From RUG023 sp900315435 (GTDB lineage Bacteria > Spirochaetota > Spirochaetia > Sphaerochaetales > Sphaerochaetaceae), in assembly GCA_902788205.1 (NCBI GenBank), contig CADAJJ010000010.1, positions 28,109 to 92,108 on the forward strand: 64,000 nt of DNA, given 5' to 3'. The notes under the pieces were generated by a model, which saw only the letters and a list, made by a program, of their open reading frames with translations, had not been told where the DNA came from and did not search any database. Of this stretch, positions 16,170 to 24,955 are shown one piece after another. Positions within the stretch are counted from its first letter, which is position 1. Each line of letters begins with the position of its first letter. The translations under genes and the position numbers were made by a program.

Positions 16170-17882
16170 CTATCTGGCCTGATGGTCCTTCATCCAGATT
16201 TCCATCGTGTGGCTCACGGCATCGGCGCTCTCCAGCGTCATGACCCGGTCTTTCAGTTCCTTCGCCTCCTGCCAGCTGACGGAGCGCAGCACACTGCGAA
16301 CCTCCAGCACCTTCTGGGGGTCCATGGAGAACTCGTCCAGCCCGAGACCGGCAAGCAGTACCGAGCAGCGGGGGTCGCCTGCCATCTCTCCGCACATGCC
16401 GCAAGGGATGTGGGCGGCATGGGCCGCCGCGATGACCATGCGGATCGAACGGAGCACCGCCGGATGGAAGGGCTGGTAGAGATAGGAGATTTTCTCGTTC
16501 CCGCGGTCAACGGCCAAGGTGTACTGGATCAGGTCGTTGGTACCGATCGAGAAAAAGTCGACACGCTTGGCAAGCAGGTCGGCGCAAAGCGCGGCGCTTG
16601 GCACTTCGATCATCGTCCCGACCTGGACATCCTTGTCGTAGGGAATGCCTGCGGCGGCAAGCGAACGCTTGGCTTCCTCCAGCACATCAAGCACCGAGTC
16701 CAGCTCTCCGACACCGCTGATCATCGGGAACATGATCCTGAGCTTCCCATAGACGGAAGCCCGGAGCAGGGCCCGAAGCTGGGTCAGGAAGATATCCCTG
16801 CGGGACAGACAGAAGCGGACAGCACGCCAGCCAAGAATCGGGTTCTGCTCGTCGATGCCCAGTCCGGGAACCACCTTGTCCCCGCCAACGTCGAACGTAC
16901 GGATGGTCACCGGCTTGGGTGCCATCTTCTCGATGATGGTGCGGTAGTCGTTGAACTGCACCTCCTCGCTGACATTTTCCCCTTGATTGATGATCAGGTA
17001 CTCGGAACGGAACAGGCCCACTCCGTCGCAGCCCACCTCATGGATGTGGTCCACCTCCTCGATCATCTCGATGTTGGCCATCAGATGCAGCATCCGGCCG
17101 TCCTTCATGACGGTCGTCTCCCTGGCGAGTTTCTCCAGCTCGCGGTCGTGGAGCCACAGCCGTTGGAAATCGTAATGGAATTTTTCCAACGTATCTTGGT
17201 CGGGGTCGACCACCACGCTGCCAGCGAATCCGTTGACCACCACCTGGCTGGCCGGCCTGACATGGCTGGAAAGGTCGCCGAGACCGATGACCGAGGGGAT
17301 ACGGAGGGAGCGGGTAAGGATGGCCACGTGGCTGGTGGGGCCGCCGGAATCGAGGGCGATGCCCTTCACATGGGTCTTGTCCATCAGGAAGAGCTCGCTC
17401 GGCATCAGCCGGTCGCTGACCAGGATCACGTCATGGTCCAGATGGTCCAGGCTCCCGCGGTTCCTGCCTTCAAGGCACTCGATCACCTGGAAAGAGACGT
17501 CTCGCAAATCATCGCAGCGCTCTTTCAGGCTCGCGTCTCCGCTCTGGTCGAGCATGCTGACCATCTGCTCCGCCACCGACTCGACCGCCCAAGGGGCACA
17601 GACCAGGTCCTGGGTGATGCGGTCCTCCACCTGGCTCTTGAAGGCCGGATCCTCCAGCATCATCACGTGGGTATCGATGATGCTCTGGCTGGTCTTGTCA
17701 CCCTTGCCTTCCCGCAGCAGGGCGATGGCGGCATCGACCGCCTGATGGAACCGCCGGATCTCGCCGGGCACCTGCTCCGAAGTGATGGAATCGTGGGCTA
17801 CCGCGACCGGATGGTGGAGGTAAAGATAGGCCTCGCCCCGCACAAGACCGTATGCTGTACCGATGCCTTTTCGTTGAATCAT
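16170..17882 (-). CDS. ptsI: PTS enzyme I (phosphoenolpyruvate-protein phosphotransferase)
   Basis: Cytoplasmic first enzyme of the sugar phosphotransferase system: takes phosphate from PEP and passes it to HPr. 570 aa, normal length. Active His185 lies in GGPTSHVAIL; PEP-binding C-terminal domain has VGLFRSEYL and the catalytic Cys in CGMCGEMAGDP. No ptsH or EII gene is near. Start ATG 17880-17882; there is no Shine-Dalgarno and a promoter -10 lies 11 nt upstream, so the mRNA may be nearly leaderless. The longer frame upstream is not supported. Confidence 0.94.
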   Translation of the reverse strand: MIQRKGIGTAYGLVRGEAYLYLHHPVAVAHDSITSEQVPGEIRRFHQAVDAAIALLREGKGDKTSQSIIDTHVMMLEDPAFKSQVEDRITQDLVCAPWAVESVAEQMVSMLDQSGDASLKERCDDLRDVSFQVIECLEGRNRGSLDHLDHDVILVSDRLMPSELFLMDKTHVKGIALDSGGPTSHVAILTRSLRIPSVIGLGDLSSHVRPASQVVVNGFAGSVVVDPDQDTLEKFHYDFQRLWLHDRELEKLARETTVMKDGRMLHLMANIEMIEEVDHIHEVGCDGVGLFRSEYLIINQGENVSEEVQFNDYRTIIEKMAPKPVTIRTFDVGGDKVVPGLGIDEQNPILGWRAVRFCLSRRDIFLTQLRALLRASVYGKLRIMFPMISGVGELDSVLDVLEEAKRSLAAAGIPYDKDVQVGTMIEVPSAALCADLLAKRVDFFSIGTNDLIQYTLAVDRGNEKISYLYQPFHPAVLRSIRMVIAAAHAAHIPCGMCGEMAGDPRCSVLLAGLGLDEFSMDPQKVLEVRSVLRSVSWQEAKELKDRVMTLESADAVSHTMEIWMKDHQAR

Positions 17883-17893
17883 GGTATAGTCAT

Positions 17894-17920
17894 GGTATCG
17901 CAGATAAAAAAAGGGCTCAA
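17894..17920 (-). promoter_or_regulatory. Probable ptsI promoter
   Basis: Extended -10 TGCGATACC (GATACC 17894-17899) with TTGAGC (17915-17920) 15 nt upstream, minus strand. Spacer is short, but the extended -10 compensates. Start codon 11 nt downstream. Confidence 0.4.
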
Positions 17921-17969
17921 CGCTTTTCCTGCCGTTCCGAGGAAAAACCTGTCCCAAACACGATGCCAC

Positions 17970-17998
17970 TGGAAAGGCTGTGGCTGGTCGGGTACACT
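17970..17998 (+). promoter_or_regulatory. Probable leaderless promoter for the GerMN gene
   Basis: TGGAAA (17970-17975), 17 nt, TACACT (17993-17998). Only 6 nt separate the -10 from the ATG at 18005, which would place the A of ATG at the transcription start. Confidence 0.5.
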
Positions 17999-18004
17999 CA
18001 GGCT

Positions 18005-18529
18005 ATGCGCCATTTTCCGAAACACCCCTATCTGGCCGCATGGCTCTGCTGGCTGGTCCTCTCCGGCCTGCTGGTCCTGGGATGCCTGCCCAAAATCCGG
18101 GATGCCTTCCGGAGAAGCGGAGTACGGGAACTCTTGGCCTCACGCTCCGTCGAACAAGTGGCAAGCGACCACCGGCAGGTCACTGTCTCATTCCTCGACA
18201 GCGCGCTGAGGGAGGTCAGTTTCCGGCAATGGCAGAAGCGGCTTGGGGGTGACCAATACCACGACACATTGGAGAACCTGATCGCAGGCCCGGACTTGGC
18301 AAGCGTCAAGAAAGGAGCCGCCAGCTTTATCTCCCCCCGTACCGAGCTGATCGGCTGCACCCTCTCCAGCCGCACGCTCTTTGTCGACCTTTCCCGTCAG
18401 TTCCTCGATTCTCCCGACCTGGACAAAGCAGAGGAACAGCTGGAAGCGACCATGCAGGCTTTCGAGGCTGTCGACAGGGTGCAGATTCTGGTCGAGGGGC
18501 AGCCCCTCTCAGAGCTTCGCCAGAAATGA
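18005..18529 (+). CDS. GerMN-domain protein, probable lipoprotein
   Basis: 174 aa. A hydrophobic N-terminal segment (10-27) ends in VLGC, a relaxed lipobox, so it is probably a membrane-attached lipoprotein. Residues about 55-170 match the GerMN (sporulation/spore-germination) domain: ENLIAGP, an Ile-Ser-Pro-Arg-Thr-Glu-Leu turn, and LFVDLSRQF. GerMN proteins occur far outside spore formers; the role is unknown. No Shine-Dalgarno; ATG chosen because of the -10 placement. Its last 21 bp overlap the end of tlyA on the other strand. Flanked by ptsI (divergent) and tlyA (convergent). Confidence 0.8.
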   Translation: MRHFPKHPYLAAWLCWLVLSGLLVLGCLPKIRDAFRRSGVRELLASRSVEQVASDHRQVTVSFLDSALREVSFRQWQKRLGGDQYHDTLENLIAGPDLASVKKGAASFISPRTELIGCTLSSRTLFVDLSRQFLDSPDLDKAEEQLEATMQAFEAVDRVQILVEGQPLSELRQK

Positions 18530-19264
18530 TGGCTCATCCAAAGCCCCATCCAGGGCTAGGAGCGCCAGGTACTCGGTATTTCCCTTCCGGCCGGTAATGG
18601 GACTCTTGACAATATCCCGAACAGCAATATGCTCATCAGAAAGTTGCCGGTAGACAGCCAACAGGACATCGCGCAGCAATTGCGGATCCGTGACTACGCC
18701 GTGGAAACCCGGCTGGCCTTTGGGCAACTCGAATTGCGGCTTGATCAGGCTGACCAGCCAGCTGTTGCCGCACAACGAGAGGATGTGGCCCGCAGCCCCG
18801 CTGATCGAACGGAAGGAAAGGTCGCAAACCGCCGCCTGGGGTGCCGGGTCCAGGACATCGAGAGTCATGATGTTCTGCTGCTCATGTACCTTGACCCGTC
18901 CATCCTGCCGGAGCTTCCAGGATAGTTGGTTGGTCCCGACGTCGACCGAGTGGACCAGACTGGCTCCGTGCTGCAGCAGGCAGTCGGTGAAGCCACCGGT
19001 AGAGGATCCGGCATCCAGCATGCACATGCCTGCGACATCCAGGTGGAAGGCTTTCAAGGCGTGCTCCAGCTTGTAGCCGCCGCGGGAGACGTATTTCTCA
19101 AAGGTGAAGGAAAGCGGGACGTCCTCGGGAAACTTCATCCTCGGATCGGCACAGACCTCTCCTCCAGCCAACACATTCCGGCAGATGATATAAGCGCCAA
19201 GTTTCTCCCTCCCGATGTCCGGGTAATGCAAGGAAAGGAGATCGATCAGCGCGCGCTTCCTCAT
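18509..19264 (-). CDS. tlyA: TlyA-family rRNA 2'-O-methyltransferase / hemolysin A
   Basis: S4-like plus FtsJ-like methyltransferase; M. tuberculosis TlyA methylates 16S and 23S rRNA and its loss gives capreomycin resistance. 251 aa. S4 RNA-binding domain about 1-60 (RKRALIDLLSLHYPDIGRE), then YVSRGGYKL, SAM-binding LDAGSSTGGFTDCLL near 80-95, and IKPQFE near 175. ATG overlaps the ymdB stop by 4 nt (ATGA), so it is translationally coupled. Its 3' end overlaps the convergent GerMN gene by 21 bp. Confidence 0.92.
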   Translation of the reverse strand: MRKRALIDLLSLHYPDIGREKLGAYIICRNVLAGGEVCADPRMKFPEDVPLSFTFEKYVSRGGYKLEHALKAFHLDVAGMCMLDAGSSTGGFTDCLLQHGASLVHSVDVGTNQLSWKLRQDGRVKVHEQQNIMTLDVLDPAPQAAVCDLSFRSISGAAGHILSLCGNSWLVSLIKPQFELPKGQPGFHGVVTDPQLLRDVLLAVYRQLSDEHIAVRDIVKSPITGRKGNTEYLALLALDGALDEPSFLAKL

Positions 19265-20049
19265 GCCTGGATCCGCCTGATGGAAAGCGCCTGCCCGGTT
19301 GCCACGTCGATAGTGACCAGCACCCCGTTGATCTCCGCATCGCCGTCCTTGATCGGGTTGCGCAGCGGCATCTGGCTGAGCTGTTTCTGGATGGCGATTT
19401 CCGGCACACTGCCGATGACGCTGTCCTTCGGACCGGTAAAGCCCAAGTCGGTTTGGTAGGCGGTGCCATGAGGAAGGATCTTGGCGTCGGCTGTGGCCAC
19501 ATGGGTGTGGGTCCCGACCACGACGCTCACCTTGCCGTCCAAGTAGAACCCCAACGCTTCCTTCTCGTCGGTAGCCTCGGCATGGAAGTCGACCAGCACG
19601 ACAGGGGTCTGGCGCCTCGCCTGCTGGGCCAGCTTCAAGCCGACACGGAACGGATCATCGGTCTGGGGCATCTCGATGCGTCCCTGCAGGTTGATGACAG
19701 CCACCGGGCCACAAGGGGTGGATACGACGCACATGCCGTGGCCAGGCGCACCATCAGGGTAGTTTGCCGGCCGGAGCAGGCGGTTCTCGCTGTCCAGGAC
19801 AGGACGCAGATCCTCCTGCTGCCAGATGTGATTGCCACTGGTGATTACGTCGACCCCCAGGGCAAAAAGCTGGTTCATCTGTCCCACCGACAGTCCGAAT
19901 CCGTCAGCGGCGTTCTCGCCGTTGACCACCACCACATCAGCCTTGGTTTCCTTCTTCAGGGCTCCCAAGGACACAAAAAGCGCCCGGAGGCCGGGTTGTC
20001 CGCAGACATCCCCCAGCATCAGGGCGTTCAATGACTTTTTCTCAGCCAT
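19261..20049 (-). CDS. ymdB: YmdB-family metallophosphoesterase
   Basis: Calcineurin-like phosphodiesterase; B. subtilis YmdB hydrolyses cyclic nucleotides and affects biofilm genes. 262 aa, normal length. Metal-binding motifs: GDVCGQPG (10-20), NGENAADGFG, SGNHIW, DFHAEATDEK and GTHTHVATAD. Starts 2 nt after the rny stop, with AGG of the rny end as likely ribosome site; rny-ymdB pairing is widely conserved. Confidence 0.92.
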   Translation of the reverse strand: MAEKKSLNALMLGDVCGQPGLRALFVSLGALKKETKADVVVVNGENAADGFGLSVGQMNQLFALGVDVITSGNHIWQQEDLRPVLDSENRLLRPANYPDGAPGHGMCVVSTPCGPVAVINLQGRIEMPQTDDPFRVGLKLAQQARRQTPVVLVDFHAEATDEKEALGFYLDGKVSVVVGTHTHVATADAKILPHGTAYQTDLGFTGPKDSVIGSVPEIAIQKQLSQMPLRNPIKDGDAEINGVLVTIDVATGQALSIRRIQA

Positions 20050-20051
20050 GG

Positions 20052-21581
20052 TTACCTTGCGTATTCGACAACGCGGGTCTCGCGGATGATCGTCACCTTG
20101 ATACGGCCGGGATAGCGAAGCTCAGCCTCGATCCTCTCGGCGATCTTGCGGGCGATATCCTTTGCCTGCTCGTCATTCACCTTCTCGTTGTTGACCATGA
20201 TGCGGAGTTCCCTGCCCGCCTGGATGGCGAATGCGTTGTCCACACCGTCAAAGCCCTTGGCAATCTTTTCCAAAGACTCGAGACGCTTGATGTAGTTGTC
20301 GATTGTCTCGCGTCTCGCTCCAGGACGGGAAGCGCTGATCGCGTCGGCGATCTGCACGATCACCGCCTCTACCGTCTCAGGCTCCACATCGTTATGGTGC
20401 GCGAGAATGGCATTGACCACCTTCGGGTCCTCGCCCAGCCGCTTGGCCAGGTCGGCACCCAATTCGGCATGGTTCTGGTCGCTTTCGCTCTCGATGCCCT
20501 TGCCGATATCGTGCAACAGGCCCGCGCGCATAGCCAGCTGGCTGTCGGCGCCCACCTCTTTGGCGATCATGCCGGCGAGGATGGCGACTTCCTTGCTGTG
20601 ATTCAGCACGCTTTGTCCGTAACTGGTACGGAAATACAGCCTGCCAAGGGCCCTGATGGCCTCCTGGCTCATGTTGCCGATGCCAAGGTCGAATACCACG
20701 GTCTCGCCTTGGTCCATGACGACACGGGCGATTTCCTTGGTGACCTTGGTGACGACCTCCTCGATGCGGGCCGGATGGATGCGGCCATCCTGCACCAGGC
20801 GCTCAAGGGAGACGCGGGCGATCTCGCGGCGCACCGGATCAAAGCAGGAAATGACGACTGCCTCAGGAGTATCGTCAATGATGATATCCACTCCGGTCAG
20901 CGTCTCAAGGGTCCTGATGTTGCGTCCCTCTCGGCCGATGATGCGTCCCTTCATCTCGTCGCTGGGCAGGCTGACGGAGGAGACGGTGGTGTCACCGGTC
21001 ACCTCGGAGGCAAGCCGCTGGATGGAAGAGACGATGATGTCCCTGGCTTTCTTGTCGGCAGTCAGCTGCGCCTCGGCCTCGATCTTATTGATCTCCACCT
21101 GGGCGTCATGGCGGGCGGCATCCTGCATCTGCGCCATGATTGCGTTTTTCGCCTCGTCGGCGGTCATGCTGGCAATCCGCTCCAGCTCGCTGGTAAGCGA
21201 ATCCTCACGGTCGGAGAGAGCCTTCTCCCGATCGTTGAGCGCGTTCTCGCGGTCTCCCAGTTGTTTCTTGGTATTCTCGACCTCGCCTTGCTTTTTCTCG
21301 AGTGCCTCTTCCTTGTCCTGCAGGCGGCGTTCCGTCCTCTGCAGTTCATTCTGGCGCTCTCGCGCTTCACGTTCCTGCTGGCGCTGTTCGTCCAGCAGTT
21401 GTTTGCGCGTCTCAAGAACGAGTTCGTTTTTCTTTGCTTCCGCTTCTTTTACAGCCTCAGCATCCAGACGGGCAGCCTTCTGCTCGATGGAGGTGAGTTT
21501 AAATTTCGCATACAGCCAACGGGCGCTCCAGCCCAGAGCAATACCAACTACAGCAACCAGGAGAGTAATAACATACGACAT
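20052..21581 (-). CDS. rny: Ribonuclease Y
   Basis: Membrane-anchored endoribonuclease that starts mRNA decay. 509 aa. N-terminal membrane helix (3-22), long coiled coil (30-190) with repeated DRE.AL.DRE segments, KH domain (about 200-260: GRIIGREGRNI), HD domain with LLHDIGKG, and the C-terminal conserved end PGRIKVTIIRETR. First gene of rny-ymdB-tlyA with a near-perfect promoter. The RicT-like gene at 3.5 kb may work with it. Confidence 0.97.
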   Translation of the reverse strand: MSYVITLLVAVVGIALGWSARWLYAKFKLTSIEQKAARLDAEAVKEAEAKKNELVLETRKQLLDEQRQQEREARERQNELQRTERRLQDKEEALEKKQGEVENTKKQLGDRENALNDREKALSDREDSLTSELERIASMTADEAKNAIMAQMQDAARHDAQVEINKIEAEAQLTADKKARDIIVSSIQRLASEVTGDTTVSSVSLPSDEMKGRIIGREGRNIRTLETLTGVDIIIDDTPEAVVISCFDPVRREIARVSLERLVQDGRIHPARIEEVVTKVTKEIARVVMDQGETVVFDLGIGNMSQEAIRALGRLYFRTSYGQSVLNHSKEVAILAGMIAKEVGADSQLAMRAGLLHDIGKGIESESDQNHAELGADLAKRLGEDPKVVNAILAHHNDVEPETVEAVIVQIADAISASRPGARRETIDNYIKRLESLEKIAKGFDGVDNAFAIQAGRELRIMVNNEKVNDEQAKDIARKIAERIEAELRYPGRIKVTIIRETRVVEYAR

Positions 21582-21610
21582 ATACTACCCCCTAAATTGT
21601 AATAAAAAAT

Positions 21611-21639
21611 ATTCTAGGGGTGCCTTGCCCGATTGTCAA
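21611..21639 (-). promoter_or_regulatory. Promoter for rny-ymdB-tlyA
   Basis: TTGACA (21634-21639), 17 nt, TAGAAT (21611-21616) on the minus strand. Expected start near 21604, about 23 nt before the ATG, with GGGGGT as ribosome site. Confidence 0.85.
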
Positions 21640-21658
21640 GGACAGGCGGGGAAGCATG

Positions 21659-21684
21659 AAAAAAACCGCCCCCGAAGGAGCGGT
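21659..21684 (-). terminator. Terminator of the ribosomal protein super-operon
   Basis: 8-bp stem (21665-21672 with 21677-21684, one G-T pair) with a UUCG loop, followed by TTTTTTT on the minus strand. About 50 nt after the rplQ stop. Confidence 0.92.
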
Positions 21685-21733
21685 CTTGGTCAGAGCACTG
21701 ACCTCTTGCATTCGCAACACGGAAATCCGGGTC

Positions 21734-22300
21734 TTATTTGTCCCCGCCGCCAGCCTTGCCGCCGGCCATCGTCTTGCGGACGCCTGCTGCCTTGGCAGAG
21801 CCCTTCGCAGCAGCGACTTTCGAAGAACGAGCGTGCTTCTTCACGTCCTTGTTCTCCTTCTCAGCCTTCGGAGCGGCCTTCTTCTCGGAAGCCTTCGCTT
21901 CCTTCTCTTCAGCCTGCTTCTCGGCCTTCTTCTCGTGTTCGGCGGTCTTCTCGACCAGCTCGAGGATGCACATCTCAGCCGCGTCGCCAACACGGAAACC
22001 GGTCTTCAGGATTCTGGTGTAACCACCCTTTCTCTCCTTGAAGAGGGGTCCGATCTCGTTGAACAACTTGGCGACAACACCTTCCTCATAGATATAGGCG
22101 GCCGCGACTCTGCGGTTGTGGACGTTGTCCTCTTTTGCACGAGTAATGAGCTTCTCGGCCTTCTTGCGGACCTCGAGAGCCTTCGGTTTGGTGGTCTCAA
22201 TCCGTTCATACTTGAACAGAGAGGTGACCATGGAACGCAGGAGGGCCTTGCGCTCAGCGGAGCGTCTGTCCAGCGCGTTGAAACCAATCTTATGCTTCAT
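21734..22300 (-). CDS. rplQ: 50S ribosomal protein L17 with long basic tail
   Basis: Large-subunit protein near the exit tunnel. The L17 fold ends near residue 120 (MKHKIGFNALDRRSAERKAL start is typical). About 68 further residues form a low-complexity Lys/Ala/Glu tail ending in AGGKAGGGDK; E. coli L17 is 127 aa. Start overlaps the rpoA stop by 11 nt. Last gene of the super-operon. Confidence 0.94.
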   Translation of the reverse strand: MKHKIGFNALDRRSAERKALLRSMVTSLFKYERIETTKPKALEVRKKAEKLITRAKEDNVHNRRVAAAYIYEEGVVAKLFNEIGPLFKERKGGYTRILKTGFRVGDAAEMCILELVEKTAEHEKKAEKQAEEKEAKASEKKAAPKAEKENKDVKKHARSSKVAAAKGSAKAAGVRKTMAGGKAGGGDK

Positions 22301-23357
22301 TGCTATTATCCTCTTTATTCTCGGCTGCGCCGTTAACCCTCATGGCGGTCTTCAGCACACTGTAATCAGTCATTCCGAGACTCAGGTTCCACTCTTTGAG
22401 CTTCTCCTTAATCTCCTGGAGGCTCTTCTTACCGAAATTCCTCGTCTTGGCCATCTCTTCCTCGGTCTTCTTGGTCAGATCGCCAATGGTTCTGATATTG
22501 GCGTTCTTCAGACAGTTGGACGAACGAACGGTGAGTTCCAAATCCTCCACAGGGGTGTTCAGAATCTTGCGGACTCTCGCTTCCTCCTCATCAATCTCGT
22601 CGTTGCTGTTGATCAGCGACTCATCGAAATTGATGAAAATCTGGAAATGGTCCTTCGCGATTTTGGCCGCTTCCGCCAAGGCATTCTGGGGAGCGATGGT
22701 GCCATCGGTCCAAATCTCCAGCGTCAGCTTATCGTAATCGTTACGATAGCCAACACGGGTCGGCTCGATGTGGTACTTCACCAGTTTGACGGGAGAGAAG
22801 ACGCCGTCGACAGGGATGACACCAGCCTCGTCCTCAACATATTTCTTGTTGATTTCAGCCGGCACGTACCCTCTGCCAAGGTCGATCTGTACTTCCATCT
22901 CGAGGTTGCAGTCATCCATCATGGTAAAGACCACCAAATCCTTGTTGGTAATCTCAACCCGGTCACGCTCAAAGTCTGCACCGGTTACGACTCCGGGGCC
23001 TTTGCACTCGATCAAGAGGGTGGTACCCTCCACATCTTCGGGCATCCTGATCTGCAGCTTCTTCAGAGCGGCGGTGATGTCCATGATATCCTCACGGACA
23101 CCAGGAATCTGCTCGTACTCGCTGACGATCATCTTGGCATTGCCATCTTTGTCGTAACTGGTGAACTTCACGGCAGTGACCGCATATCCCTGGATAGAGG
23201 AAAGAAGCACTCTGCGGAGCGTGTTACCAATGGTAGTTCCAAAGCCTCTCTCAAACGGATAGGCGATGAATTTGCCATAGTTCGTTTCTACTGCGCTATG
23301 CTCGAAAGTAATCCCCTTGGGTTTCTTGAAACCCTTAAGCAGGTTTTTGCGTGCCAT
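22290..23357 (-). CDS. rpoA: RNA polymerase alpha subunit
   Basis: Assembly platform of RNA polymerase and contact for UP elements and activators. 355 aa. N-terminal dimerisation domain (about 20-240, with YPFERGFGTTIGNTLRRVLL-type start) and C-terminal domain (about 270-335, LTVRSSNCLKNANI and TRNFGKKSLQEIKEKL). Ends in an acidic tail. 10 nt after rpsD. Confidence 0.97.
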   Translation of the reverse strand: MARKNLLKGFKKPKGITFEHSAVETNYGKFIAYPFERGFGTTIGNTLRRVLLSSIQGYAVTAVKFTSYDKDGNAKMIVSEYEQIPGVREDIMDITAALKKLQIRMPEDVEGTTLLIECKGPGVVTGADFERDRVEITNKDLVVFTMMDDCNLEMEVQIDLGRGYVPAEINKKYVEDEAGVIPVDGVFSPVKLVKYHIEPTRVGYRNDYDKLTLEIWTDGTIAPQNALAEAAKIAKDHFQIFINFDESLINSNDEIDEEEARVRKILNTPVEDLELTVRSSNCLKNANIRTIGDLTKKTEEEMAKTRNFGKKSLQEIKEKLKEWNLSLGMTDYSVLKTAMRVNGAAENKEDNSNEA

Positions 23358-23367
23358 GAACTACTCC

Positions 23368-24009
23368 TTACTTGGAATACAACTCGACGATCAGCTGCTC
23401 GTTGATCTTCTCGAGCTCAGTAACTTCACTTCTTCTCGGGACGGCGTTGAAGGTTCCTTTCATCGCATCCGGATCCAGCGACAGCCAGGGGCAGACACCG
23501 CTCTTGCCAAACTCTTCGAGGTTCTGCTTGATCAGCGTCAGCTTCTGCGCACGCGGGGTCAGGGTGATCACGTCACCCGGCTTCACGGAGTAGGAAGGAA
23601 TATTGACCCGTCTTCCATTGACCATCACGTGGCCATGGTTCACCAGCTGGGCAGCCTGGTTGCGGCTGGCGGCGAAGTGGAGACGGAACACGACATTGTC
23701 CAAGCGGCACTCGAGCAGGCTGATAAGCGTCTCACCGGTGATTCCGGGGCGGCGGGCAGCTTCCTCAAAGGTTCTCTTGAACTGCTTCTCGAGCATGCAA
23801 TAGGTCTTCTTCAGCTTCTGCTTCTCAGCCAGCTGGAGTCCATAGGTTGTCGGCTTCTTCGCACGGGCTCTCGGATCGCGGCCAGGAAGACCGGCATTCT
23901 TGAGATCGTTCAGCGGGCACTTGCCAGAGCGGCAACGGTCACCCTTGAGAAACAGCTTGCAGCGCTCAGCTCTGCAAACCCTGCATTTTGGTCCAGTATA
24001 TCTTGCCAT
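23368..24009 (-). CDS. rpsD: 30S ribosomal protein S4, zinc-binding form
   Basis: Primary 16S rRNA 5'-domain binder; in many bacteria also a translational repressor of its operon. 213 aa. Cysteines 9, 12, 26 and 31 (with Cys17) make the C+ zinc-knuckle form. S4 RNA-binding domain around 100-165. 18 nt after rpsK. Confidence 0.97.
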   Translation of the reverse strand: MARYTGPKCRVCRAERCKLFLKGDRCRSGKCPLNDLKNAGLPGRDPRARAKKPTTYGLQLAEKQKLKKTYCMLEKQFKRTFEEAARRPGITGETLISLLECRLDNVVFRLHFAASRNQAAQLVNHGHVMVNGRRVNIPSYSVKPGDVITLTPRAQKLTLIKQNLEEFGKSGVCPWLSLDPDAMKGTFNAVPRRSEVTELEKINEQLIVELYSK

Positions 24010-24027
24010 TTTCTTACCTGCTCCTCA

Positions 24028-24405
24028 TCAGACTCTTCTGCTCTTGCGAGGTCTGCAACCATTGTGGGGAATCGGGGTGCAGTCACTGATGGTGCGAACC
24101 TTCAGGCCAAGCACACCAAGAGAACGGATGGCGCTCTCACGGCCGACACCGGGTCCCTTCACAAAGACATTCACTTCCTGCAGACCGGAGTCCAGAGCGG
24201 CCTTGGCGGCCTTCTCCATCGTGGTCTGAGCGGCATACGGAGTAGACTTCTTGGCACCGCGGAAACCAAGTCCACCGGCACTTGCCCAAGAAATAGCGTT
24301 GCCCTGCAAATCCGTAATGGTGATGATGGTATTGTTGAAAGTAGCCTGGATGTAGACGTTGCCTTCGTATACCGTCTTCTTAACTTTGCGTTTTACGTTA
24401 GCCAT
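24028..24405 (-). CDS. rpsK: 30S ribosomal protein S11
   Basis: Platform protein of the 30S subunit lining the mRNA exit region with S7. 125 aa, normal length; contains GNAISWASAGGLGFRG and the C-terminal GCRPRKSRRV. 14 nt after rpsM. Confidence 0.97.
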   Translation of the reverse strand: MANVKRKVKKTVYEGNVYIQATFNNTIITITDLQGNAISWASAGGLGFRGAKKSTPYAAQTTMEKAAKAALDSGLQEVNVFVKGPGVGRESAIRSLGVLGLKVRTISDCTPIPHNGCRPRKSRRV

Positions 24406-24419
24406 TTCTTACCTGCTCC

Positions 24420-24785
24420 TTACTTCTTCTTCGCTGCAACGGTCTTCTTCTTACCCTTGCGAGTTCTTGCGTTGGTTCTGGTTCTCTGACCGCGAACCGG
24501 AAGACCCTTTCTGTGGCGAAGGCCGCGGTAGCAGCCAATGTCCATAAGGCGCTTGATATTCAACGCGACTTCCGTGCGAAGTCTGCCTTCAACTTTATAG
24601 TTCTCGTCGATGACCTTTCTGACGACAGCCAGCTGGTCAACGGTCAAGGTGTTGATATTTGCATCCGGGTCGACACCAGCCTTGGCGCAGATATCCATAG
24701 CGGTCTTGTTTCCAATGCCATAGACATACGTCAACGCGATCTTGGTCGCCTTGTTCGGTACATCAACACCAGCAATTCTTGCCAT
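24420..24785 (-). CDS. rpsM: 30S ribosomal protein S13
   Basis: Head protein of the 30S subunit, contacts P-site tRNA and the 50S subunit. 121 aa. N-terminal MARIAGVDVP and the helix-hairpin-helix around GIGNKTAMDICAKAG; ends in a very basic tail (KGKKKTVAAKKK). 35 nt after rpmJ. Confidence 0.97.
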   Translation of the reverse strand: MARIAGVDVPNKATKIALTYVYGIGNKTAMDICAKAGVDPDANINTLTVDQLAVVRKVIDENYKVEGRLRTEVALNIKRLMDIGCYRGLRHRKGLPVRGQRTRTNARTRKGKKKTVAAKKK

Positions 24786-24820
24786 TTATGGCCTCCTACA
24801 TTCAATGGTGGGTTGGAAAA

Positions 24821-24937
24821 TCAACCCTTCTGCCTCTGCTTGTGCTTCGGGTTCTCGCAGATGATTCTGACAACACCATGGCGGCGGATAACCTTGCACT
24901 TGTCACAGATCGGCTTCACACTTGCTCTCACTTTCAT
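24821..24937 (-). CDS. rpmJ: 50S ribosomal protein L36
   Basis: Smallest large-subunit protein, binds 23S rRNA. I read a 38-residue frame from the ATG at 24935-24937 to TGA at 24821-24823. It begins MKVRASVKPICDKCKVIRR and has the zinc ligands Cys11, Cys14, Cys27 and His32. AAGGAG lies upstream. It sits directly between secY and rpsM; adk, map and infA, found here in many bacteria, are absent. Confidence 0.95.
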   Translation of the reverse strand: MKVRASVKPICDKCKVIRRHGVVRIICENPKHKQRQKG

Positions 24938-24955
24938 GATAAAGCTCCTTCAGCC

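Noticed and set aside
24815..24832. GGTTG/CAACC hairpin over the rpmJ stop
   Set aside because: Only a 6-bp stem with an AT loop and no T-run; not strong enough to call a terminator.
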